From Deroplatys truncata (taxonomy: Eukaryota > Arthropoda > Insecta > Mantodea > Mantidae): DNA of 64,000 bases. The position numbers and the translations under genes were made by a program. Below the pieces are notes generated by a model. The model did no database searches. It worked only from the letters and a program-made list of their open reading frames with translations, and was not told the DNA's origin. Location of the stretch: positions 60,168,421 to 60,232,420 of the forward strand of contig CM060978.1 of assembly GCA_030765065.1 (NCBI GenBank), in the 5' to 3' direction. Of this stretch, positions 56,600 through 64,000 are shown piece after piece; position 1 is the stretch's first letter, and each line of letters starts with the position of its first letter.

Positions 56600-57010
56600 A
56601 AAGCAATAGCGATAGTCAAATGCTTAAAACTGGACGGTATGTGCTGGGCTTAAAATTCCATACTCTTTCCATGATATTGCGAGAAACAGCTAAAAATCGA
56701 CAGGACTTTAAAGAATGGCTAGTATTGAACAATCCGAATCTCGGATATCTCAGAAATGGTTGATACCACAAAAATGGTTCTAAATAAGCTGCGTGTTTTA
56801 AATTTCTGTGTAGTACGCCAAACGTTTACCAGTTATACAACATTATACAAAATTCCTTCCGAAAGAAAAGTACTTCAGAGGCTATTTCCAGAAAATTCAA
56901 GATATACATTTTATTTTGTCCTCCAAACAACTCTAACATTTTGTATTTTAATCAAAATCGTTACAGCTATTTTTAGAAAATAACAAATTTTGAAAAACTT
57001 CCCAACTATT
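56600..57010 (-). mobile_element. RepB fragment
   Basis: Reverse orientation: AGCGATAGTCAAATGCTTAA, GGCTTAAAATTCCATACTCT, CCAGAAAATTCAAGATATAC and TAATCAAAATCGTTACAGCT. It fades out near 57010. Confidence 0.75.
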
Positions 57011-57099
57011 CAAAACAGTTCCTATTCAGTCCCCTCTACAAGTTCTAAAAGTATAAAAGAAGAATTTCCGAACACACTGTATATGTTATATAGTAAGAT

Positions 57100-57650
57100 T
57101 CTGTTCTCTACTTGATGTAGAGAACATAACAGGCTACTCCCAGGAAAATCAAGATATGGATTTTGTTTGCCATGTAAATATCTCTAATATGTGTACCTCA
57201 GTAAAATCACTAAAGTCATTTTTCAGAAAATAAGTAACTTCGAAGAATTGGGCTTGTGCTACCATATAAGGGGTAATTTGAGGTGGGAGCATTTTCTTGC
57301 AAGTCTTCGTGTGGCATCCATAAATGGCCTCGACTGTCCTGCCAACCCGACTGCTGACCTCACGCTCACGTACACACTGCATGGGTGCGAGATCATCCAA
57401 ACCATACAGCGAGATGATGAGCCAGCATCACGCATCCCCTAGCCAGAATCTTGACTTCCGTAGCCGGGATCGCTGTCTATCGGAGCTCCTCACTTTCCTC
57501 ACGATGCTGACTGGGCACCCCATGGTTGGGATCAAACCCGGACGCATTTCGTGGCTCTTCGCTCTAGCTTATAACGCCACGGTGCAGGACATACCTGGAG
57601 GATGCTGAAGTTAAACACCAATTTTGGTATTTATCCGAGATTTCTTTTTT
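57100..57650 (-). mobile_element. RepB fragment split by a SINE
   Basis: Left part 57120-57310 reads AAAATCAAGATATGGATTTT and GTCTTCGTGTGGCATCC. After the SINE it resumes at about 57597 with CTGGAGGATGCTGAAGTTAA and CACCAATTTTGGTATTTATC. Block order is continuous across the SINE. Confidence 0.75.
57311..57597 (-). mobile_element. tRNA-derived SINE inserted in RepB
   Basis: Minus strand: CACCGTGGCGTTATAAGCTA (A-box region), then GTCCGGGTTTGATCCCAACC (B box) and a GC-rich body (GTGCCCAGTCAGCATCGTGA, GATGATCTCGCACCCATGCA). It differs from S1 and S2 in its body. The RepB copy continues on both sides, which defines the insertion, although the target duplication is not clear. Confidence 0.65.
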
Positions 57651-57714
57651 TAAAAGTAATATACTTGCTACAGAAATACAATTTTTAAGGAATATAAAGG
57701 CAAACACAAAGAAA

Positions 57715-57935
57715 GATAATATAACAAATTAAAATATAAGAGAAGATCTAGGAGTTTTTAAAATAAATAAGAGATTACGGATCTTAATCAACAGTGTAAG
57801 AACACGTCGAAAGAATGCCTGACAGAATACTTACGAAACAAATAATGAAATATAATCCTAAAGGAAGGAGATATGTGAACAGACCCAAGACCAGAGGATT
57901 GCCGGAGAACCTTGATGGCGAAACAAGCACTTGAT
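57715..57935 (+). pseudogene. LINE C-terminal remnant (RTE/jockey-type)
   Basis: The plus strand contains NIREDLGVFKINKRLRI and then RMPDRILTKQIMKYNPKGRR and NRPKTR. The order IR-ELGIF-IN-K, RMP-NRIPKQ, NYNPKGRRD-GRPRKRW is that of the C-terminal end of a common arthropod LINE protein, the same type as the antisense remnant at 28655-28945. A frameshift and stops break it. Confidence 0.7.
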
Positions 57936-58017
57936 TGCTATACCATGAAGTAAAGATGATTTCGTTTTTGAATTACACGTTTAGAGACACATGGACTTTT
58001 AATAGGAATCCATTTCT

Positions 58018-58852
58018 TTTTACTTTCTCTACTACGTATAGTTAGTAGGGGAAGTATTGCATTCCACCCAAAAATTCGATACCAAGGTTTCACCTGGAAT
58101 ACATGTTTTGAGGTGCTCAGAATCCAAATAAATCAATTTTGGAAACATGTCCGTGTGTGTGTGTTTGTACTGTGAACAGCATAACTCAAAAACGAATCGT
58201 CAGATAAACACCAAAGTTGCTATTTGACTTTAGTATCTTTGAAGGTTACGACACAAAGATTTTCAAGAAAATCCACCCATCCCAGACTACCCTTTACATG
58301 AAACATTTTTCGAAAATTTGGATTTTCTCAAAAATGGCTATAACGATTTCTATTAAAATATCATATTTTTATGATATTTTATGGCAAATGAAATGTATAT
58401 ATTAAATTTTCTGGGAATGTCCCCAAACATCCTATTCATTCTGAATGACTTTCGCATAACTGGCAAACCGTAAGAGATAAAGTTTTACTACACAAAAATT
58501 GTAGATCTCGCTAAAACACACAATTTATGTCAGATAGACGTTTTTGTCGAGCGAACCATTTCCGAAATATTCCTTGTTATTTGTTTGCATTTTCCAAACT
58601 TATACTTTTCTCATATGGGAATTAGCTTTTCGTTATTTTATATCCTGGACATGCAAAGAGATTGGTCCACATAGCAATCAGCTCTTAAAAGATTTGACTA
58701 TCGCTTAAAGCCTACCATATTCCCCTTGCGTCTACAAGAAAATTAGCAATGTTTATCTCGATTAACATGTGTAGATGGAGAATAAGCGTTTGTAAAATTA
58801 GTTTGTGCAAGAGTAGGGAAAGTCATATGATTGCAACACATCAGTTTTATAA
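58018..58852 (+). mobile_element. RepA copy, full length
   Basis: It starts ACTTTCTCTACTACGTATAG in a T-tract (TTTCTTTTT) and ends GTAGGGAAAGTCATATGATT and AACACATCAGTTTTA. All blocks are in order; microsatellite GTGTGTGTGTGTTTGT. Confidence 0.92.
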
Positions 58853-59084
58853 TTCCGTTAAATCATGATATCGGATTTTTAGAGTGGAATTTACCAGCCA
58901 AATACGTAGTAGAAAAACAAACATATGCTTTATATGCACAATTGGTAGAACAGATACAATTAAATGATAAATAATAGTGAAATTTCTATAATTGTTAGGC
59001 ATCGGATTCTTTAAACAGATCTGTGCCACTCAATTTCCAAAAGCATGGATTCGTATTAAACCTGGATCAGTGAAACCATCCCAA
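58853..59084. other. Unassigned sequence
   Basis: AT-rich, with a short echo of the RepA block (ATATCGGATTTTTAGAGTGG, then ACGTAGTAGAAAAAC) at 58868-58918. Confidence 0.35.
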
Positions 59085-59389
59085 GTGCTCTGATGTGAGT
59101 ACAGATGTCACTGTGGTGGTAGTCGGATTTAAATTCCTCGTATCACAATGGCTCTAACGACAGGCTGTTTCAATTAAATAACAGCGATCTTACGTCAGTT
59201 CCACTGTGCATAACACAATTGTATATTACGTAACGCTCTGTTAACGGTACCAACACAAGGAGCAAGTTAAACCAGATTATAAAGTGTTCTGTACATCATT
59301 GATCCTACACACGCCGTTTTTTCTATCACCAATTACATGACCTATACGAGAACCACGATTTATAACCTATTGGTATAACAAGCAAAAAA
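59085..59389 (+). repeat. Segmental repeat D, copy 1
   Basis: TTTAAATTCCTCGTATCACA, CAGGCTGTTTCAATTAAATA, TACGTAACGCTCTGTTAACG and TTCTATCACCAATTACATGA match 60385-60655 block for block at roughly 80% by eye. It is bounded on the right by a RepA copy. Non-coding. Confidence 0.8.
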
Positions 59390-60085
59390 TCTGATGTTAC
59401 ACTCACATGACTTTTTCTACTCTTGTACAAACTATTTTTACGAACGCTTATTCTCCATATGCTTCATGTTAATCGAGATATCGAAATGTTAATCTTATTG
59501 CTAATTTTCTTGTAGATGCAAGGGGAATTGGTAGGCTTTAAGCTATAGAGCTGGCGGCTCTGTGGAGTATTCCATTCTCTTTGCACTACCAGGACAAAAA
59601 GAAAATAAAAATGAATAACGAATTTGAGAAAAAGTGTAAGTAATGGAAAATTTAAAGGAATAACAAGCAATATCTCGAAAATGGTTCACTCAACAAAAAG
59701 GGTATATGACATAAATTGTGTATTTTAACGCGATCTACATTTTTTGTGCAGTAAAGTTTTGTCTATCTCTTATGGTTTACCAGTTATGCAAAAGTCGTTC
59801 ACAATGAAGAATACTTTTGCAGACATTCCCAGATAATTCAAGATATACATTTTATTTTTCATGAAAGTATCTTAAATATATGATATTTTAGTCAAACTCG
59901 TTAGAGCCATTTTTGAGAAAACTAAAATTTTCAAAAAATGCTCCATGTAAAGGGTAATCTGTGGTGGGGGATTTTATTGAAAACCTTCGTGTCGCATCTC
60001 TGGAAGTTACTGAACCTAAATACCAAGTTTGGTGTTTATCTGACTGTTCGTTTCTGAGTTATGCTGTTCACAGCCACAGCCACAG

Positions 60086-60166
<81 letters not shown>

Positions 60167-60283
60167 CATGTTTCCAAAAATGATTTTTTTCATTCATGGG
60201 GCCTCAAAACATATATTTCCGGTGAACGGTATCGAATTTTTGGGTGGAATACAATAGTACTTCCCCTTCGTAGTAGAGAAAGT
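59390..60283 (-). mobile_element. RepA copy with an expanded CA microsatellite
   Basis: Full set of blocks from TCTGATGTTACACTCACATG to CCTTCGTAGTAGAGAAAGTA. The microsatellite position seen in every copy is expanded here to about 95 bp. The terminal hairpin is shortened (CTTCGTAGTAG instead of CTTACTATACGTAGTAG). Confidence 0.92.
60069..60163. repeat. (CA)n microsatellite with CACAGC units
   Basis: Three CACAGC-type units followed by about 38 uninterrupted CA units, inside a RepA copy. Confidence 0.97.
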
Positions 60284-60655
60284 AAAAATGGAAACAGTAG
60301 ACCACCCGGAAGGGTTTGGTAGTCTGGTTCACTTTCCACAGAGTAAAACTCTATTCGGTTCGGTCTCGGGCTTGCAAATAAAGTAATGATTTAAATTCCC
60401 GGTATCACAATGGCCTTAAAGAGAGGCTGTTTCAATTAAATAACAACGATCTTACGTCAGTTTCCACTTTGCACAACACAATACTGCATTACGTAACGCT
60501 CTGTTAATGGTAGCCACACAAAGAGTAAGTTATACGAGATTGTAAATTGTTATATACTACACGAACATTAAATACGCCGTTTCTTCTATCACCAGTTACA
60601 TGAACTATGGGTGAACCACGAATTATATTCCAATTGGTTTACTAAACAAAAAATC
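60284..60655 (+). repeat. Segmental repeat D, copy 2, with leader X
   Basis: Begins ATGGAAACAGTAGACCACCC (leader X, also at 62359), then CGGTATCACAATGGCCTTAA, GAGGCTGTTTCAATTAAATA, CGTAACGCTCTGTTAATGGT and ATCACCAGTTACATGAACTA. It matches copy 1 and stops at the RepB start AAAAAATCTAATG. Confidence 0.8.
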
Positions 60656-62357
60656 TAATGTGATACTTTCTCTAGCCCCTATCTTTATTACTGGGTATAC
60701 AAACTATTATTACTAAAGCTTATGTCTCTATCTAGTAGATTTAATCCAAATAAACCTTTACAAAAACAGCTACATTCGCATATATACAAGGAGAATTGTG
60801 ATAGTCAATTTTTACTTTCTCTACTGCGCATAGTAAGTAGGGGAAGTATTGTATTCCACCCAAAAGTTCGATACCGAGATTTCACCGGAAATATATATTT
60901 TAAGGCCCCCTGAATCGAAAAAAGGCATTTTTGGAAACGTGTCTGTGTGTCTGTGAACAGCATAACTCAGAAACGAACTGTTGGATAAACACCAAACTTG
61001 GTATTTAGGTTCAGTATCTTCCAGAGATGGTATTCAAGAAATTCCCCCCACCCTAGATTACACTTTATATTAAACATTTTTCGATAATTTTAATATTCTC
61101 AAAAATGGGTCTAACGATTTTGATTAAAACAGTATACATTTTAAGATACTTTCATGAAAAATAAAATGTGTATCTTGAATTCTCTGGGAATGTCTCCAAG
61201 ATTATTCTACATTGTGAACGACTTTTGCATAACTGTTAAACCATAAGAGATAGACAAAATTTCGCTACCAAAAATGTAGATCGCGTTAAAATACACAATT
61301 TATGTCATATACATTTTTTTGTTGAGTGAACCATTTTCCAGAAATTGCTTGTTATTCCCTTAAATTTTCCAATACTTATACTTTTTCTCAAATGCGAATT
61401 CCTTATTCATTTTTTTGTCCTGGTAATGCAAAGAGAATGGAATACTCCACATAGTAAGCAGCTCTTAAAAAATTTGACTTTCGCTTAAAGCCTAGAAATT
61501 CCCCTTGCATCTACAAGAAAATTATAAATAAGATTAACATCTCGATATCTCGATTGACTTGAAGTATATGGAGAAGAAGCTTTTGTGAAAATAGTTTGTA
61601 CAAAAGTAGAGAAAGTCATGTTAGTGTAACACATCAGCTTTTTAAGATCTGAACGCTATATGCTGACCGTAAAATTCCATACTGTCTCCATGCAATCGCG
61701 AGAAACAAGTGAAAATCGATGGGACTGCAAAAGAATAATGTGTTGAACAATTCGAACCCCTAATAACGGATGTCTCAGAAATGGTTTATGCCACAGGTTA
61801 TTTTATTTAAGCAATTTGTGTGTTATAATGGCATCTACATTTTTTGTGTGGTACGTTTTCGTCTATCGCTTAGCGCTTACCAGCTATACAGGATTATACA
61901 AACTTCCTTCCGAATGCAGAAGACCTCATAGGCTTTTCTCATAAAATTAGAGGTATACATTTTATTTGTCCTGTAAATATCTTCTATATTATGTATTTTA
62001 ATCAAATTGTTAGCCTTTCACGGAAAATCAAAATTTTCGAAAAATATTTCCTGTAAACGATAGTTTCGGGTGGGTAGATTTTCTTAAGAACCTTCGTATC
62101 GCATCCTCTGAAGATACCAAACTGAAATATTAGGTGATATTTAAGTTTTTTATTTATTCGAGTTTTCGTTTTTGAGTTATGCTGTTCAAAGACAGAGACA
62201 AACAAACAAACACACACACACACACACACGAACATGTTTCCAAAAGATCTTTATTTGGATTCACCGCGCCTCAAAACATGTATTTCCGGTGAAATCTCGC
62301 TATTTTTGGGTGGAATACAATACTTCCAATACTCACTATACGTAGTAGAGGAAGTAA
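60656..62357 (-). mobile_element. RepB copy interrupted by RepA
   Basis: The first part (60656-60808) runs TCTAATGTGATACTTTCTCT to GAATTGTGATAGTCAA. The second part (61641-62357) runs AAGATCTGAACGCTATATGC through GGTTTATGCCACAG to CTATACGTAGTAGAGGAAGT. Uninterrupted RepB copies have GATAGTCAAATGTTTAAGAA here, so a single RepA copy entered its T-run. Microsatellite CACACACACACACACACACG near 62212-62231. Confidence 0.88.
60809..61640 (+). mobile_element. RepA copy inserted in RepB, full length (about 832 bp)
   Basis: Begins ACTTTCTCTACTGCGCATAG after TTTTT and ends GTAGAGAAAGTCATGTTAGT and AACACATCAGC followed by TTTTT. Flanking RepB sequence on both sides shows insertion into a T-tract, apparently with no target duplication beyond the T's. 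Confidence 0.93.
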
Positions 62358-62500
62358 AAATGGAAACAGCAGACCACCCGTAAGAGTTTGGTAGTTTGGG
62401 ACACACTGTCTACAATGGGAGGTCCGCACGAGCTCGGAGCGTTCTGAGGCTTGAAAATGAAGACAAAAAAATTAAGTTATCACATTCAACATAATATACA
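62358..62500 (+). repeat. Leader X copy and eroded segmental repeat D
   Basis: ATGGAAACAGCAGACCACCC and GAGTTTGGTAGTTTGG repeat 60288-60335, each time immediately after a reverse RepA/RepB terminus. The following bases resemble copy 2 only weakly. Confidence 0.65.
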
Positions 62501-62629
62501 TTTTGTTGTGTGAATATCATATACATATGGCATGTTAATAAAACTATTTAACGCCATTTTTGTGAAAATAAACGGTAGCAAATTTTTGTCGGTAAACAAC
62601 AAATAAAAACAAACAAAACTGATATATTT

Positions 62630-63397
62630 ACACGACATTCTTCACCTTACATCTTTTATTAGTGGGTATACAAGTTACTTTAATAAAGCTATCAACTACA
62701 TTTTTATCCAAATAATTCTTTGCAGAAATAGCTATATAAAGGGAACAGCGATAAGTGTCAAATGTTTAAGAAGTGCACGCTATATGCTGGCCTTAAAATT
62801 CCACAGGGTTTCCACGACATCCCGAGAAACAACTAAATGTTGTTAGGATTTTAAAGAATGACCAAGAAATTAACAATTCGAACCATTAATAACGGATATC
62901 ACAGAAATGGTTTACGACACAAAAATTTATTTGAAATAAATTGTATGTTTTAAAGAGATGAACTTTTTTTTTTTTTTTTGTGCAGGACGTATTTGTCAAT
63001 CGCTGAACATATACCAGTTACATGGAATTTTACAAAATTCTTCCGAATAAAAAGGACTTAACAGGCTATTACTAGGAAATTCAAGATATACTTTATTTGT
63101 CATTTATATATCTTTTAATGTGTGGTATTTTAATCAAAATCATTAGAGGGATTTTTTAGAAAACGAAAATTACAGAAAAATGTTTCACGTAAAGGGTAGT
63201 TGAGGTGGAGAGAATTTCTTGAGAATCTTCTTGTCGCATCCTTATGGGATGCTGAGCTTGAATACCAAGTGTGGTACCTACCCGACTTTTCGTGTTTGAG
63301 TTATGCTCTTCGGAAATGCACTCACACACAGACATACCTTTTTCTAAAAATGCTTCTTTTGGATTCAGGGGTCCCCAAAATATGTATTTTGTCCAAT
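62630..63397 (-). mobile_element. RepB copy
   Basis: Reverse orientation: TCTTTTATTAGTGGGTATAC, GGAACAGCGATAAGTGTCAA, GGCCTTAAAATTCCACAGGG, TTTCTTGAGAATCTTCTTGT. It ends GGATTCAGGGGTCCCCAAAA and is truncated before the terminal repeat. A T17 run is at 62966-62982. Confidence 0.85.
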
Positions 63398-63423
63398 TGC
63401 GACGATTCAGAAATGTAGATGCC

Positions 63424-64000
63424 AGCGAAATGGCTCCGCAGTAACTTGTGAGTGTGGCATTCGGGAGGTCCTAAATTCGGTTCCCGTCGGTCGCCCACTC
63501 TGACATTGGTTTTCCGTGGTCGGTGGGCGAATGCTGGTGTGGTGCCTTATCTACCAGAATTTCCTTTTCATTGTTTCTCTTTCATTCCGTTTCCTTCCCA
63601 ACTTGTTGAAGCCGTGGGTTCGATTCCTGGGACCTTGAGTATTTCGTGGTTATTTCCCTGTTGGTAGGGTGAATGCTAGGATGGTTTCCCTTTTACTAAG
63701 AATTTTCTTTCCCTCATTTCCTATCATTTCGCTTCCCCTATAATGCTTCAGGTAGGCTTAGGGCTCTGCAATGTTGGTCACTGTAGTTACTTGGTTGTTG
63801 GAAAGTCCTTCTCCCTGGTTCCACCAGAGGGAAGGCTTCTCTGAGCAGCACGCCGGGTCATCAAGCTAGGAATCGTTAGACCTCAGCTCGTCTCTATCCG
63901 CCGATCTGTCTAAGGCCTATAGTCTCCTGTGGTTCCTTCACCTCATTCTTTCCTCCTAGGGGTGGCAGCCTTGGATCGAGATGCAAGGTGTCCCCACGAG
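63424..64000 (+). mobile_element. tRNA-derived SINE, family S2 (dimer-like), cut by the window edge
   Basis: The head GCGAAATGGCTCCGCAGTAA leads to the degraded B box AAATTCGGTTCCCG, then CCCACTCTGACATTGG and GGGCGAATGCTGGTGTGG. At 63608 a second B box (GTGGGTTCGATTCCTGGG) follows with its own TTTCGTGGTTATTTCCC...GGGTGAATGCTAGG body. This looks like two S2-type units in tandem. The rest continues past 64000. Confidence 0.75.

Overview
This window is eukaryotic, AT-rich, and almost entirely built from transposable elements. I found no host gene I can defend: there are no long multi-domain reading frames, no ribosomal RNA and no tRNA gene outside SINE heads. The element set points to an arthropod, most likely an insect with a large, repeat-laden genome. 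It includes DUF4817-type IS630/mariner transposases, Tc1 (DD34E), a pogo/Tigger-like element, a Penelope GIY-YIG remnant, jockey/I-like and RTE-like LINE fragments, several tRNA-derived SINE families, and short runs of the insect telomere motif TTAGG. The species cannot be fixed from sequence reading alone.

The dominant component is one family of about 0.83 kb, called RepA here, with an older relative, RepB. About 30 copies and fragments lie in both orientations from 2.5 kb to 63.4 kb. A full RepA copy has an 11-bp subterminal inverted repeat (ACTTTCTCTAC / GTAGAGAAAGT), a CA-rich microsatellite near one end and a small stem-loop at the other. It sits in T-tracts without target duplication. 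The arrangement resembles Helentron-associated elements (HINEs, DINE-1-like). Two copies are inserted inside other copies of the family, which fixes the ends.

A second family (LTR-1, about 0.92-1.03 kb) begins TG and ends CA. Four copies have perfect 4-bp target duplications and one an imperfect duplication, and none has an internal coding region, so they look like solo LTRs. One copy splits the RNase H domain of a LINE.

Layout. 0-1.3 kb: IS630-like transposase remnant split by an 883-bp TIR element. 2.2-3.3 kb: Penelope remnant joined to RepA. 4.5-5.6 kb: long inverted-repeat element with a SINE inside. 6.7-7.6 kb: LTR-1. 8-10 kb: RepA and RepB. 11.1-13 kb: RepA split by a DUF4817 transposon. 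13.8-14.2 kb: foldback MITE. 14.3-15.9 kb: RepB split by LTR-1. 16.5-21 kb: SINEs of three types and RepA. 21.6-25.7 kb: nested RepA/RepB and a deleted DUF4817 element. 27-34.5 kb: RepA/RepB, a SINE and an antisense LINE. 35.1-36.3 kb: Tc1 element. 36.9-38.6 kb: pogo/Tigger-like element. 41.6-47.9 kb: LTR-1 copies, a mariner remnant, SINEs. 49.4-55.7 kb: RepA copies and the LTR-split LINE. 55.8-64 kb: RepA/RepB, LINE tails, a local segmental duplication and a SINE at the window edge.

No genes work together here. What the window offers is a relative history: RepB and RepA copies predate LTR-1 insertions, and SINE S1 inserted after LTR-1. RepA also kept inserting into RepB and into itself.
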